This document shows positions 1-10,663 of a DNA stretch of 64,000 bases, in pieces. The translations under genes were made by a program, and so were the position numbers. The stretch lies in the NCBI RefSeq assembly GCF_000506985.1, contig NZ_KI650981.1, positions 295,122-359,121 on the forward strand, read 5' to 3'. Each line of letters begins with the position of its first letter. The stretch's first letter is position 1. The stretch is from Advenella kashmirensis W13003. Lineage in GTDB: Bacteria; Pseudomonadota; Gammaproteobacteria; Burkholderiales; Burkholderiaceae_B. The notes below the pieces were generated by a model, which did not search any database, was not told the DNA's origin, and saw nothing but the letters and a program-made list of their open reading frames with translations.

Positions 1-1297
1 GTCCTGTCAGTTCGCTGGCGTCGCGACGGGAGGGGCCTTCGACCAGGACCGGCTGCAAAGTGTCAAGCATGGCGTGGCTGATGGCGCTGGCCTGAGCCGA
101 AATCTGCGCCTGCAATCTTTGCAGCCGCTCAAGTTTGACTTCGTAGGGCGTATCGTCTTCAAGGTCGGCCGCAGGCGTACCCGGGCGGCGCGAATAGATG
201 AATGAAAACGACGTGTCGAAGTTGACGTCGGCGATCAGCTTCAGTGTTGTTTCAAAATCGGCCTCGGTTTCGCCCGGAAAACCAACGATAAAGTCGGAAG
301 ACAATGTCATGCCCGGCCGGGCAGCATAGAGGCGGCGGGCGATAGATTTGAATTCAATACCGGTGTAGCCCCGTTTCATGGCCGCCAGAATGCGATCACT
401 GCCGGTTTGAATAGGCAAATGCAGGAACGGAACCAGTTTGGGCAGGCGGCCATGCGCTTCGATCAGCCGGCTGGTCATTTCCTTGGGATGCGATGTGGTA
501 TAGCGGATGCGTTCAATGCCCGGAATGTCATGCACATAGTCGAGCAGCATGGCAAAGTCGGCCAGTTCCGTAGTGCCCCCCAGTGTGCCGCGATAGGCGT
601 TCACGTTCTGTCCCAGCAGATTGACTTCCTTGACGCCCTGGTCGGCCAGATCGGCAATCTCGGTCAGCACATCTTCGAACGGGCGGGAAATTTCCTCACC
701 ACGCGTATAGGGGACGACGCAGAAGCTGCAGTATTTGCTGCAACCTTCCATGATCGAGACAAAGGCCGACGGGCCGTCAATCCGGGCAGGCGGCAAGGCG
801 TCGAATTTTTCGATTTCGGGAAAGCTGATGTCTACCTGGGCGCGGCCGGTGCTTTTGCGCCGCTCGATCAGGTCAGGCAGGCGATGCAGCGTTTGCGGAC
901 CGAAGACCACGTCGACATAGGGTGCACGGCGGATGATGGTGGCGCCTTCCTGGCTGGCTACGCAGCCACCTACACCAATGACCAGATTGGGGTTTTTCTT
1001 TTTGAGCTGATTGATGCGGCCCAGATCGGAAAAGACTTTTTCCTGCGCTTTTTCCCGGATGGAACAGGTGTTGAGCAAGATGACGTCGGCGTCTTCCGGC
1101 GTGCTGGTCAATTCCAGCCCCTGGTTCTCGCGCAGGACGTCGGCCATTTTGTCCGAATCGTATTCATTCATCTGGCAGCCGAATGTCTTGATATACAACT
1201 TCTTGGCCGATGGATGGATGCGGATGGGGGTTTCCTGTACAGGTTGTACGGGCGTTGCGGCAGTTTCTGCTCCGCGCTTGAGTGTCGTTTCGTGCAT
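1..1297 (-). CDS. miaB: tRNA-2-methylthio-N6-dimethylallyladenosine synthase MiaB (3' end outside window)
   Basis: Radical-SAM methylthiotransferase that converts i6A37 to ms2i6A37 in tRNAs reading UNN codons. Reading the complement from ATG at 1297, the N-terminal domain has the Fe-S motif [12 protein letters not shown] after a poorly conserved 30-residue leader. The second conserved cysteine region ([12 protein letters not shown]) follows, then the radical-SAM motif [16 protein letters not shown] (CxxxCxxC) near 705-750. A SHPKEM segment and the [10 protein letters not shown] motif lie further along. The frame is open to base 1, so about 432 codons are present and only the end of the TRAM domain is missing. 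It lies downstream of the sec/tgt/queA group on the same strand but is separated from secF by an intrinsic terminator. Confidence 0.96.
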   Translation of the reverse strand, partial: MHETTLKRGAETAATPVQPVQETPIRIHPSAKKLYIKTFGCQMNEYDSDKMADVLRENQGLELTSTPEDADVILLNTCSIREKAQEKVFSDLGRINQLKKKNPNLVIGVGGCVASQEGATIIRRAPYVDVVFGPQTLHRLPDLIERRKSTGRAQVDISFPEIEKFDALPPARIDGPSAFVSIMEGCSKYCSFCVVPYTRGEEISRPFEDVLTEIADLADQGVKEVNLLGQNVNAYRGTLGGTTELADFAMLLDYVHDIPGIERIRYTTSHPKEMTSRLIEAHGRLPKLVPFLHLPIQTGSDRILAAMKRGYTGIEFKSIARRLYAARPGMTLSSDFIVGFPGETEADFETTLKLIADVNFDTSFSFIYSRRPGTPAADLEDDTPYEVKLERLQRLQAQISAQASAISHAMLDTLQPVLVEGPSRRDASELTG

Positions 1298-1398
1298 GTT
1301 ATGGGTACCGTGGCGGGTTTTTATCCCGGGGGTAAATTTGAAAAACGTGATTGTAACGTGTTTGCATCAATTTGGACTTATCTTGTTGTTTTTTCAGA

Positions 1399-1426
1399 TA
1401 AAAAAAAGCACCCGCAGGTGCTTTTT
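1399..1426 (-). terminator. Intrinsic terminator downstream of secF
   Basis: AGCACC (1407-1412) pairs with GGTGCT (1417-1422) around a CGCA loop. An A run lies on the left on the plus strand, so minus-strand RNA ends in U residues, and a short T run lies on the right, so it could work in both directions. It falls between the secF stop and the miaB start and probably ends the secDF transcript. Confidence 0.8.
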
Positions 1427-1473
1427 CAGGCTTGTGCGCACCAGGGTGTGGCGCGCAGGGTACAGTTTCATGA

Positions 1474-2412
1474 TCAGTAGATCACTTCGCTGGCCGGGTC
1501 TTCCTTTTTAGGCGTCTTGATCATGTCTTCGCGCTTGACGCCCAGCCACATGGCGATCGCTGCGGCCACGAACACGGAAGAGTAAATGCCAAACCAGATA
1601 CCGATGGTCAGGGCCAGGGCAAAGTTGTGCAGGGACGGACCGCCGAAGAAGAACATGGACAGTACCATCATCTGTGTCGATGCGTGGGTAATGACCGTAC
1701 GGGAAATGGTTTGTGTAATCGCGCCGTCGATCACATCACGCACGCTGGCACGACGCTGCTTGCGAAAGTTTTCACGGATCCGGTCCATGATCACCACCGA
1801 TTCATTCACGGAATAGCCGAGCACCGCCAGCACGCCTGCCAGCACGGGCAGGGAGAACTCCCACTGGAAGAAGGCGAAGAATCCCAGAATGATGACCACA
1901 TCGTGCAGGTTGGCGATCACGCAGGCGAGCGCAAATTTCCATTCAAAGCGTATGCCCAGGTAGATCATGATGCCGATGACGACGAAGGCCAGCGCCTTCA
2001 GGCCGTTGGACAGCAGTTCACTGCCCACCTGCGGACCTACGAATTCCACCCGGCGCAATTCAACGTCCGGGCTGGCCTTCTTGAGTTCGGCCATCACGGT
2101 GTTGCTTTGTTCTGTCGATGACAGATTCTTGTCTACCGGCAAACGGATAATAACGTCGCGCGATGTACCGAAATTCTGCACCTGAAAGTCGCTGTATTTG
2201 AGCGCGCTTATGCTGCTGCGGATTTCGTCCAGCTGGGCCGCCTGCTGATAATTGACTTCCATGACTGTTCCGCCGGTAAACTCAATCGACAGATGAAAGC
2301 CGCGGGTCACAATGAAAAATACCGCGAGCACGAAGGTGATGGCGCTGATCGTATTGAGGACCAGCGCGTTCTTCATGAACGGGATGGTTTTATGAATTCT
2401 GAAAAATTCCAT
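1474..2412 (-). CDS. secF: Protein translocase subunit SecF
   Basis: Inner-membrane RND-type subunit that works with SecD to use the proton gradient in late steps of Sec translocation. At 312 residues it has the usual length. A first membrane helix (about residues 14-36) is followed by the conserved IEFTGGTVMEV segment, a periplasmic loop, and a block of five C-terminal helices starting near LLSNGLKALAFVVIGIMIYLG. The segment GYSVNESVVIMDRIRE carries the family's conserved cytoplasmic motif. It follows secD on the same strand with a 53-bp gap that holds a perfect hairpin. Confidence 0.97.
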   Translation of the reverse strand: MEFFRIHKTIPFMKNALVLNTISAITFVLAVFFIVTRGFHLSIEFTGGTVMEVNYQQAAQLDEIRSSISALKYSDFQVQNFGTSRDVIIRLPVDKNLSSTEQSNTVMAELKKASPDVELRRVEFVGPQVGSELLSNGLKALAFVVIGIMIYLGIRFEWKFALACVIANLHDVVIILGFFAFFQWEFSLPVLAGVLAVLGYSVNESVVIMDRIRENFRKQRRASVRDVIDGAITQTISRTVITHASTQMMVLSMFFFGGPSLHNFALALTIGIWFGIYSSVFVAAAIAMWLGVKREDMIKTPKKEDPASEVIY

Positions 2413-2425
2413 ATTTATTCCTGCT

Positions 2426-2446
2426 CTGTCCGGTCAGCCCGGACAG
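2426..2446 (-). other. Intercistronic hairpin between secD and secF
   Basis: CTGTCCGG (2426-2433) and CCGGACAG (2439-2446) form a perfect 8-bp stem with a 5-nt loop, just ahead of the secF ribosome-binding region (AGGAAT on the minus strand). There is no U tract after it in the secD-to-secF direction, so mRNA processing, stabilisation or translational tuning is more likely than termination. Confidence 0.5.
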
Positions 2447-2465
2447 AAAAAGTGTTCTGCGTGAT

Positions 2466-4361
2466 TCAGTTTTTCGCTTTGTCGACCTGAGTGCCGGTTT
2501 CGGGGCGCCAGACTGTGCCGATAGACACCGTCTTAAGTTTTTTGCGCCGTCCGTACCACAGATTGACAATCGCTCTTACGCCGACGACCGACGAGAACAT
2601 GGAGGTCAGAATGCCGATGCAATGCACCACAGCAAAACCCCGTACCGGACCGCTGCCGAAGGCCAGCAGGGCAATACCCACGATCAGTGTGGTCAGGTTC
2701 GAGTCAAGAATCGTGGCCCATGCCTTGCTGAAACCGGTGCTGATGGCCTGCTGTGGCGAAGCGCCATTGCGCAGTTCCTCGCGAACCCGTTCGTTGATCA
2801 GCACGTTCGAGTCAATGGCCATACCCAGCGTGAGCGCGATGGCCGCAATACCCGGTAGTGTCAGCGTTGCCTGCAGCAGCGACAGGACAGCCAGCAGCAG
2901 CAGGACGTTGAACGCCAGGCCCAGTGTCGAGAAGATGCCGAACACGTGGTAATAAATGACCATGAAGATGGCGATCAGGATGAAACCGTAAAGGGTGGAA
3001 TCAAATCCCATCCGGATATTGTCGGCGCCCAGGCTGGGGCCGATGGTGCGCTCTTCGATGATGGACATGGGCGCGGCCAGGGAACCGGCGCGCAGCAGCA
3101 GGGCGGTGTCGGCTGCCTGGGTGGCATCCATGCTGCCGGAAATTTCGACTTGTCCGTTCGGAATTTCACTACGGATAACCGGTGCGGTCACAACTTGCCC
3201 CTTGCCATTTTCAAACAGAATAATGGCAAGGCGCTTGCCGATATTGTCGCGTGTGGTATCGCGGAAAATACGTGCGCCTTTGTCGTCCAGTGTCAGATTG
3301 ACAGTCGGTTGCTGTGTCTGCTGATTGCGGCCCGACTGGGCGTTTTCCAGGTTTTCACCGGTCAGCAGCACCTGGCGGCGTACCAGCACGGTACGGCCAT
3401 CTGTATCCTTGAAGCTTTCCAGGCCGAAAGGAACGGTGCCGTTGGCCATGGCGGTTTGGGCTGCGGGCGAATCGTCTACCATACGCAGTTGCAGCGTGGC
3501 CGTACGACCCAGGATTTCCTTGGCCTTGGCCACATCCTGAATGCCGGGCAATTGAACGATAATGCGGTCGGTGCCCTGCTGCTGGATAATCGGCTCGGCA
3601 ACGCCCAGTTCATTGATCCGGTTATGCAGCGTCAGAATATTCTGTTTGAGAGCGGTGTCCTGAACGCGGGTAATTTCGGCCGCACGAATGGCGCCGGTCA
3701 GTAAAAATTTTCCGCCGGACTGGCTGGAGGTGAAGTCCAGTTCGTTCGTCCGGGTACGCAGGGTGTCGAGCGCCTTGTTGCGCTCTTCTGCCGAGGCGAA
3801 GGTGGCGACGATGCTGGCGTTGGCGGTGTTGACCGATTCCACGTTGACGCGGGCGTCGCGCAGAATGGCGCGCATGTCTGTCGTCAGGGATTCATAGCGC
3901 GCAGTCAGGGCGCCCTGCATATCAACCTGCAGCAGGAAATGAACGCCGCCGCGCAGATCCAGACCCAGATACATGGGGTTGGCGCCGATGGCGCTCATCC
4001 AGTCGGGAGAGCCGGAGAGCAGATTCAGCGCCACGGTATAGGCTGGATCATCCTTGACAGGGTTGAGTGCATTGTCCAGGATATCCCGGGCCTTCAGCTG
4101 CGTGTCGGTGTTGGCCAGTCTGACCCTGACCGTGCCGGCCGGGCCGTTTTGTTGAAAATAGGCGCCCGAGTAGGCAATGTTGTTCTGCTTGAGTATGTCC
4201 TCTACCTGACCCATGGTCTGATTGGTGACTTTATGCGTCACCTTGGCGCTGGAGACCTGGACTGCAGGAGATTCGCCAAAAAAGTTGGGGACGGTGTACA
4301 GGATGCCGATGATCAGGGCAACCAGTACCGTAATGTACTTCCATAGAGGGTAGCGGTTCAT
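2466..4361 (-). CDS. secD: Protein translocase subunit SecD
   Basis: Partner of SecF in the SecDF motor. At 631 residues it is typical for proteobacteria. It has an N-terminal helix (residues 9-27), a large periplasmic P1 region with the diagnostic LGLDLRGGVHFLLQVD motif near residue 135, and a C-terminal helix bundle containing GMAIDSNVLINERVREEL, the conserved RND/SecD membrane motif. The ATG start gives a normal MNRYPLWKY leader. It lies between yajC and secF on the same strand, but a terminator-like hairpin separates it from yajC. Confidence 0.97.
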   Translation of the reverse strand: MNRYPLWKYITVLVALIIGILYTVPNFFGESPAVQVSSAKVTHKVTNQTMGQVEDILKQNNIAYSGAYFQQNGPAGTVRVRLANTDTQLKARDILDNALNPVKDDPAYTVALNLLSGSPDWMSAIGANPMYLGLDLRGGVHFLLQVDMQGALTARYESLTTDMRAILRDARVNVESVNTANASIVATFASAEERNKALDTLRTRTNELDFTSSQSGGKFLLTGAIRAAEITRVQDTALKQNILTLHNRINELGVAEPIIQQQGTDRIIVQLPGIQDVAKAKEILGRTATLQLRMVDDSPAAQTAMANGTVPFGLESFKDTDGRTVLVRRQVLLTGENLENAQSGRNQQTQQPTVNLTLDDKGARIFRDTTRDNIGKRLAIILFENGKGQVVTAPVIRSEIPNGQVEISGSMDATQAADTALLLRAGSLAAPMSIIEERTIGPSLGADNIRMGFDSTLYGFILIAIFMVIYYHVFGIFSTLGLAFNVLLLLAVLSLLQATLTLPGIAAIALTLGMAIDSNVLINERVREELRNGASPQQAISTGFSKAWATILDSNLTTLIVGIALLAFGSGPVRGFAVVHCIGILTSMFSSVVGVRAIVNLWYGRRKKLKTVSIGTVWRPETGTQVDKAKN

Positions 4362-4403
4362 ACCGTGGCCGTTATCGATAAAGAGTTAAAACAGAGAGCC
4401 GGA

Positions 4404-4433
4404 AAAAAAGCGGGGCGGTGTATGCCGCCCGCC
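4404..4433 (-). terminator. Terminator or attenuator between yajC and secD
   Basis: On the minus strand a GC-rich stem (GCGGGCGG pairing with CCGCCCCGC, one bulged base, 6-nt loop; 4411-4433) is followed directly by seven U residues (A run 4404-4410 on the plus strand). This is a canonical intrinsic terminator placed after yajC and before secDF. Partial termination would set the secDF level relative to yajC. Confidence 0.75.
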
Positions 4434-4445
4434 TGTCAGTCCGGT

Positions 4446-4796
4446 TTACAGTGACTTGACTGTACCTTTTGGCAATACCGTGGTGACGGCAACGCGCTGT
4501 ACCTGTACTTCGACGGGTTTGTCGGCCAGCGCAGACACTTCCAGCGTCAGGTAGTTGTCGGTGACTTTAGTGATTTTACCCAGAATGCCGCCTGCAGTAA
4601 TGACTTCGTCGCCTTTGGCAAGCGCGTCAATCATGGCTTTGGTTTCTTTCTGACGTTTCATTTGCGGGCGAATCATGAGGAAATACAGCACCACGAACAT
4701 CAGGATGATAGGCAGGAAGCTGGTCAGGCCTCCCATGACGCCGCCGGCCGGAGCGGCCTGCGCCAGGGTCAGGGCAGATAAATTGCTAGTCAGCAT
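4446..4796 (-). CDS. yajC: Sec translocon accessory protein YajC
   Basis: Small single-span inner-membrane protein that binds SecDF and the holo-translocon. It has 116 residues. One membrane helix (about residues 22-42, GGLTSFLPIILMFVVLYFLMI) is followed by the typical RPQMKRQKE motif and the conserved DEVITAGGILGKI segment of the YajC fold. The stretch before the helix is Ala/Gly rich. It lies 52 bp downstream of tgt on the same strand, the standard tgt-yajC-secD-secF order. Confidence 0.96.
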   Translation of the reverse strand: MLTSNLSALTLAQAAPAGGVMGGLTSFLPIILMFVVLYFLMIRPQMKRQKETKAMIDALAKGDEVITAGGILGKITKVTDNYLTLEVSALADKPVEVQVQRVAVTTVLPKGTVKSL

Positions 4797-4848
4797 AAAA
4801 AGAACTCCCGTAAGTGTAAATTAACCGAATATTGTAGCCTTTTCTTGG

Positions 4849-6006
<1,158 letters not shown>

Positions 6007-6141
6007 CTAAACTCTAAAGACAAAAGGGCAACGACGGGGAAGGGCAGAAGGACAGGCCGAAAAACGAAGCGGCTAAGTACACAAGAACCAAGTATGACAG
6101 AATCGGTCCCGTTTCGTTCCCTGCCTGGCCGTTGACGCTGC

Positions 6142-6165
6142 GATCGCCCGCATATGCGGGCGATC
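6142..6165. repeat. Perfect 24-bp palindrome in the queA-tgt gap
   Basis: GATCGCCCGCAT (6142-6153) is followed immediately by its exact reverse complement (6154-6165). It lies in the 191-bp gap downstream of queA and upstream of tgt. There is no T tract, so it is not a classic terminator. It could be an RNA hairpin or a protein-binding site. Confidence 0.7.
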
Positions 6166-6179
6166 ATGCGGACCGCGGA

Positions 6180-7238
6180 TCAGCGCGGGGTGATAAACAT
6201 GGCGTCACCATAACTGAAAAAGCGGTAGCGCTGTTCAATCGCGTGACGATAAGCCCGGTGCATGCGTTCGCGACCCGTCAGCGCAGACACAAGCATCAGT
6301 AGGGTTGACTGGGGAAGATGAAAATTGGTGATCAAACCATCGATGACGCGAAACTCGTAACCAGGCGTAATGAATAGCTGTGTATCGGCACTATGAGCAC
6401 GCGGACAACGCAGGTCGTCCACTGTGCCTGCCTGCTGCGCGGCCGATTCCAGGGCCCGCACACTGGTGGTGCCCACCGCAATGACGCGGGCGCCGCGGCT
6501 GCGGGCCGCAGCAATGGCGTCCACTGTTTCCTGTGGCACGGTATACCACTCCGCATGCATAATATGTTCGCTGATTTTGTCTACACGCACGGGCTGGAAG
6601 GTTCCGGCGCCCACATGCAGCGTGACCCAGGCCGTGTCGATGCGCTTGTCCTGCAGGTGTTGCATCAGAGCCTGGTCAAAATGTAGGCCTGCCGTGGGCG
6701 CAGCAACGGCGCCGGGGTGACGTGCATAAACGGTTTGGTAGCGGGTTTCGTCTTCCTGGTCGGCATTGTGTTTGATGTATGGAGGCAACGGAAGGTTGCC
6801 GTGCCGGTCCAGCAAGGGCAGAATATCGGCTTCGAACTGTAATTCGAACAGGTCTTCGTGCCTGGCCGTTACCTGGCAGCGGACTTCACCGTCAAAAATC
6901 AGGGTCGTGCCCGGGCGCGGCGATTTGCTGGCGCGGACGTGAGCCAGGGCGCGTGTCGGTTCAAGAATGCGTTCGATCAGGGCTTCCACTCGTCCGCCGC
7001 TGTCTTTTTGCCCGTATAGTCGAGCTTTGATGACTTTGGTGTCATTGAAAATCAGCAAATCGCCCGGCTGCAGCAGATCGGGAAGGGCAGAAAAGCGCAG
7101 GTCCTGCAGACCGCCGTCGGCTTCAAGCAGCAGCAGGCGACTGTCGGTGCGGGTGGCGGGGGGTGTCTGGGCGATCAGTTCTTCGGGAAGCTCGTAATCG
7201 AAATCGGCAATACTCAGCGAGGGATCTATGGGTAGCAT
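6180..7238 (-). CDS. queA: S-adenosylmethionine:tRNA ribosyltransferase-isomerase QueA
   Basis: Transfers and isomerises the ribosyl part of SAM onto preQ1-tRNA to make epoxyqueuosine. At 352 residues it is full length. Recognisable segments are [14 protein letters not shown] at the N-terminus, [15 protein letters not shown], the central [27 protein letters not shown], and [24 protein letters not shown] near the end. ATG at 7238 is followed by a typical N-terminus. It is the first gene of the queA-tgt-yajC-secDF group and is divergent from dacB. Confidence 0.97.
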   Translation of the reverse strand: MLPIDPSLSIADFDYELPEELIAQTPPATRTDSRLLLLEADGGLQDLRFSALPDLLQPGDLLIFNDTKVIKARLYGQKDSGGRVEALIERILEPTRALAHVRASKSPRPGTTLIFDGEVRCQVTARHEDLFELQFEADILPLLDRHGNLPLPPYIKHNADQEDETRYQTVYARHPGAVAAPTAGLHFDQALMQHLQDKRIDTAWVTLHVGAGTFQPVRVDKISEHIMHAEWYTVPQETVDAIAAARSRGARVIAVGTTSVRALESAAQQAGTVDDLRCPRAHSADTQLFITPGYEFRVIDGLITNFHLPQSTLLMLVSALTGRERMHRAYRHAIEQRYRFFSYGDAMFITPR

Positions 7239-7342
7239 GTATGAGAAAGCAATAGGGGCAATAGAGGGCGAGGGGTTCGGTCGTGGCAGTCAACTGCGTC
7301 GGACGCCGAACCAGGGTGTGAGCGGGTTGGCAAATCAATTTG

Positions 7343-7358
7343 TCCGGTTTTAACCGGA
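7343..7358. promoter_or_regulatory. Inverted repeat in the queA-dacB divergent region
   Basis: TCCGGTT (7343-7349) and AACCGGA (7352-7358) flank a 2-nt centre. A -10-like TATAAA follows at 7376-7381 on the plus strand. The arrangement suggests an operator next to a dacB promoter, but no regulator is known and there is no clear -35. Confidence 0.35.
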
Positions 7359-7467
7359 TTGTCGTATTTAACCATTATAAAGTGTCTTTTCCATTCCGGA
7401 CCGCAACAGGAGAGCCAGGCCATAATGATCCTTCCTCCGCTTTTTTCAACCAACACATGCGAAAGCG

Positions 7468-9393
7468 TTGTGGATCCCGGTCGCGCAGGCGAGCGACGGT
7501 TGTGCCGGACGACGGTTTTGTCTGACGGCAGTCGATGCTCATCGTGACTTTAGTGACGACCTCGTGCCTAAAGTGACTTCAAAAACGGTGACTTCAATAA
7601 CCATTCCGATAACGACCTCAATAGCGACGTCACGTGCGCACTGTCTGGCGGGTGGCCTGGCCGCACTGGTCTGTCTTGCCGTGTTCGGTGTGTCGCTGGT
7701 CGCTCCGGCACAGGCGCGGGAGCCCGCGGGCAAGAGCAGCGTCGCCGGCAAATCGCAGGTCAAGGCCAAAACAGCATCGAAGACCGGTCGCAGCTCGTCC
7801 GGAACTTCTGGCAAAAAGAAAGGCAAAGTTGCAAAGGGTAAAACCGCCAGGATTCGGGTTGCGCCAGGTGAGACCTTCGAGTTTCACCGGCCAGGCTCGC
7901 TTGATGTGAAAATTGTGGAGCCGAATAAAAAAGGTGCGACAGGCTTGGGCACGGCGGCGGCTGCACAAAGCCATGCCGATACGGCCGAACTGCTCAATAC
8001 TTACGGGTTTCCCATTGCGTCCATCCGCTCGGCCGATCATCTGCCCGAGGCCATCCAGGCGCGCTGGGACAGGACCGGAGTGCCGCTGTCGTCTTTGTCT
8101 CTGCTGATCAAGGAAGCAGGCGGTCCGGTGATTCTCGCAATCAATCCCACCACGCCGCGCAATCCGGCCTCGGTCATGAAAACCCTGACGACCTGGTCAG
8201 CGCTGAATCGATTGGGCGGCAGCTTTACCTGGAATACACGAGCGTACATCGACCGCCGGGCCCGGTTCGATGTGTCACAGGCCATGCGCACGCCGCTTTA
8301 CATAAAGGGTGGCGGAGACCCGGCTCTCAATTACGAAGGACTCAGGGAAATGATTCGCGCGATCCAGGCTAAAGGATTGCGACATCTGTCTGACGTGGTG
8401 GTGGACCGTTCCCTGTTCGCGCCGATTTTTACTGACCCCGGAGAATTTGACGGCTCACCGGAACGGCCCTATAACGCAAATCCGGATGCCATGATGGTCA
8501 ACCTGGGCGCGATTATGCTCAATTTCAAACCGGACCGGCAGGCAGGCAACTGGACTGTGTCATTTGAGCCGGACATACAGAACCCGCCGGTAACGGGACA
8601 CCTGGGACTGACCTCGGGTGCTTGCAGCAAATCGCGCACCGGCTCGGAACTGACCGATATGATCGAGTCGGAAGAAGGGCGGTCGCTGCATCTGAAGGGC
8701 AATCTGTCGTCCGCTTGCGGGGCGTTTTCCTTCTATCGGCTGGTGGGCTCGCAATCCTATATGTTTTCCAGCATATTTGAACGGCTCTGGACGGCCGAGG
8801 GCGGAACCATTTCAGGTGTGATACGCGACGGCCTGGTGCCAGATAGGGCGGTCATGCTGGAGACACGCAGGTCTCCGCCACTGGGGCAGGTGATACAGAC
8901 TATCAATAAATACAGCAATAATGTGATGGCCAAAACGCTGCTGCTGACACTCGGCGAACAGCTTTATGGCGCACCTGCGACGTTCGAAAAGGGTAGCCAG
9001 GCCGTTCTGGATACGCTGAAGAAACAGGGTGTTAATATTGGCGGATACACCGTGGTCAATGGCTCGGGCTTGTCCCGCGGCGGGCGCATTACCGCCGGCG
9101 GGCAGGCGCAGATGCTTGATTCGATCTGGTCCTCGGCATTGCGCGATACCTTCATTGATTCGTTGTCAGTCACGGGCGTGGATGGTACTATGCGTCGCCG
9201 TCTGACGGATCAGGCAGTCCGGGGGCGAGGGCATTTCAAGACAGGCACCCTGGGCAATGCCAGTGCGCTGTCCGGATTTGTGACCGCAGCCAATGGCAAA
9301 ACCTATATTCTGGTCAGCCTGGTCAACGATGCTGCCGCACTGAACACCAAATCGTTTGTCGACGCCATTGTTCAGTGGCTTATTGCGCAATAA
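7468..9393 (+). CDS. dacB: D-alanyl-D-alanine carboxypeptidase/endopeptidase (PBP4, S13 family)
   Basis: Periplasmic penicillin-binding protein that trims or cleaves peptidoglycan peptides. The catalytic motifs are all present: SVMK (Ser235), SNN (Ser483) and KTG (Lys591), numbered from the TTG at 7468. The true start is unresolved. The TTG gives an odd 50-residue leader, and GTG at 7564 would place a short n-region before the hydrophobic segment [20 protein letters not shown] ending APAQA. No strong ribosome-binding site decides between them. After the signal comes an unusual Lys/Ser/Gly/Ala-rich tract of about 50 residues that ordinary PBP4 lacks. upp follows 19 bp downstream. Confidence 0.92.
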   Translation: MWIPVAQASDGCAGRRFCLTAVDAHRDFSDDLVPKVTSKTVTSITIPITTSIATSRAHCLAGGLAALVCLAVFGVSLVAPAQAREPAGKSSVAGKSQVKAKTASKTGRSSSGTSGKKKGKVAKGKTARIRVAPGETFEFHRPGSLDVKIVEPNKKGATGLGTAAAAQSHADTAELLNTYGFPIASIRSADHLPEAIQARWDRTGVPLSSLSLLIKEAGGPVILAINPTTPRNPASVMKTLTTWSALNRLGGSFTWNTRAYIDRRARFDVSQAMRTPLYIKGGGDPALNYEGLREMIRAIQAKGLRHLSDVVVDRSLFAPIFTDPGEFDGSPERPYNANPDAMMVNLGAIMLNFKPDRQAGNWTVSFEPDIQNPPVTGHLGLTSGACSKSRTGSELTDMIESEEGRSLHLKGNLSSACGAFSFYRLVGSQSYMFSSIFERLWTAEGGTISGVIRDGLVPDRAVMLETRRSPPLGQVIQTINKYSNNVMAKTLLLTLGEQLYGAPATFEKGSQAVLDTLKKQGVNIGGYTVVNGSGLSRGGRITAGGQAQMLDSIWSSALRDTFIDSLSVTGVDGTMRRRLTDQAVRGRGHFKTGTLGNASALSGFVTAANGKTYILVSLVNDAAALNTKSFVDAIVQWLIAQ

Positions 9394-9412
9394 TTTTTCG
9401 GAGAAAAAAATC

Positions 9413-10048
9413 ATGTCCGTCCACGAAATCGATCATCCCCTGATCCAGCACAAACTGGGCATCATGCGTCGTGCCGATCTGAGCACCAAAAGCTTTCGCG
9501 AGCTGGCCCAGGAAATCGCCGCCTTGCTGACATATGAAGCCTCCAAGGATTTTCCGCTGGAAGATACCCAGATCGAGGGCTGGTGTGGCCAGGTGACTGT
9601 CAAGAAAATTGCCGGCAAGAAAGTCACCGTGGTGCCGATTCTGCGGGCAGGTATCGGCATGCTTGACGGGGTTCTTTCCCTGATACCCGGTGCCAAGGTG
9701 AGCGCTGTGGGCATTGCCCGCAACGAAGAAACGCTTGAAGCGGGCACCTATCTGCAGAAGCTGGTGGGTGACCTGGACCAGCGTCTTGCGCTGATTATCG
9801 ACCCCATGCTGGCCACGGGCGGCTCAATGGAGGCGACTATTGCCATGCTCAAACAGGCCGGCTGCCGGGAGATCAAGGCGCTGGTGCTGGTCGCTGCGCC
9901 GGAAGGCATTAAACGAGTGCTGGATGCTCATCCGGATGTAAAAATTTACACCGCCTCGATTGATGAGCGATTGAATCAGGACGGTTACATCATGCCCGGA
10001 CTGGGTGATGCAGGTGATCGTATCTTCGGGACAAAACAGAAAGAATGA
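9413..10048 (+). CDS. upp: Uracil phosphoribosyltransferase
   Basis: Salvage enzyme making UMP from uracil and PRPP in the cytoplasm. From ATG 9413 (preceded by CGGAGAA) it is 211 residues, normal for UPRTase. The N-terminus [17 protein letters not shown] is diagnostic. [14 protein letters not shown] and the PRPP-binding loop [13 protein letters not shown] are present, as is the C-terminal uracil-binding region [18 protein letters not shown]. An upstream in-frame TTG at 9356 would overlap dacB and is rejected. Confidence 0.97.
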   Translation: MSVHEIDHPLIQHKLGIMRRADLSTKSFRELAQEIAALLTYEASKDFPLEDTQIEGWCGQVTVKKIAGKKVTVVPILRAGIGMLDGVLSLIPGAKVSAVGIARNEETLEAGTYLQKLVGDLDQRLALIIDPMLATGGSMEATIAMLKQAGCREIKALVLVAAPEGIKRVLDAHPDVKIYTASIDERLNQDGYIMPGLGDAGDRIFGTKQKE

Positions 10049-10081
10049 ACTACCGGTTTTTGCCAAATGTTGCGGTAGTTT
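10049..10081 (+). terminator. Possible weak terminator after upp
   Basis: AACTACCG and CGGTAGTT, just after the upp stop, can pair as an 8-bp stem around a long (about 17 nt) loop. The U tract is poor, so confidence is low. Confidence 0.3.
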
Positions 10082-10278
10082 CGGTGCCCGATAGAAAATG
10101 CAAGTATCTGATTTGAAATGTAAAAAATCAAAAGTATGACGTGTTGCAGGGTTGTCTGAGAATGGTAAAAAAATTGATCAAATGAAAAGAATTCTGAAGT
10201 TTGATAGACAAACGCACGGAATGCGATATGATAGGCTTGAAATTATCGACAATGGAATAATATATAAAAAGGCAAGTC

Positions 10279-10304
10279 CCGGTAAAAGCGGGTTCGCTTT
10301 CCGG
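10279..10304 (+). promoter_or_regulatory. 5'-UTR hairpin ahead of the ElaB/YqjD-like operon
   Basis: CCGG (10279-10282), two unpaired bases and AAAGCG (10285-10290) pair with CGCTTT and CCGG (10295-10304) around a GGTT tetraloop. It ends about 30 bp before the start codon at 10335 and follows an AT-rich upstream stretch (10085-10275) that probably carries the promoter. The rest of the 286-bp gap holds no gene that I can support. Confidence 0.5.
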
Positions 10305-10334
10305 ATATCCAGATAATCTACGCAGGAGAGTCAT

Positions 10335-10652
10335 ATGGCTAGTAAATCTAATCTTGAACAATCCCAGGAACAGCTGCTGAACAATTTGCGCGCCAGTATT
10401 GCCGAGGCTGAAGGCATGCTCAAAGAAGCCACCGAAATCGGCGGCGACAAAGCCAGTGAGTTGCGTGACCGCGCTGTCAGCGCCCTGCAAAAAGCAACGG
10501 GTTCTTTCAAAGACGTACAGGAACGGGCTGTCGAACAAAGCAAACAGGCAGTGCAGGTAACCGACGAGTACGTTCATGACAATCCATGGCGTACAGTCGG
10601 TTTTGCTGCGCTGGCCGGCGTTCTGCTGGGTGTCATTATCGGCCGCAAGTAA
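10335..10652 (+). CDS. DUF883 (ElaB/YqjD-like) membrane-anchored protein
   Basis: A 105-residue protein with a long charged helical N-terminal part (residues 1-80, heptad-like Ala/Glu/Lys/Gln) and a C-terminal membrane helix ending LLGVIIGRK, the DUF883 hallmark. The ETxxYVHDNPWRTVGFAALAGVLLG-type motif is clear (here DEYVHDNPWRTVGFAALAG). E. coli relatives ElaB and YqjD are inner-membrane, C-tail-anchored, ribosome-associated stationary-phase proteins. That role here is inference. GCAGGAGAG provides the ribosome-binding site. First gene of a three-gene operon. Confidence 0.9.
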   Translation: MASKSNLEQSQEQLLNNLRASIAEAEGMLKEATEIGGDKASELRDRAVSALQKATGSFKDVQERAVEQSKQAVQVTDEYVHDNPWRTVGFAALAGVLLGVIIGRK

Positions 10653-10663
10653 AGCGCCCGCTT

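Noticed and set aside
407-1480. 357-codon plus-strand frame opposite miaB
   Set aside because: It is the mirror of miaB, which has intact radical-SAM motifs in the other strand; no family resemblance or ribosome-binding site.
9356-9412. Upstream TTG extension of upp
   Set aside because: It lies inside dacB; the ATG at 9413 has a ribosome-binding site and gives the standard N-terminus.
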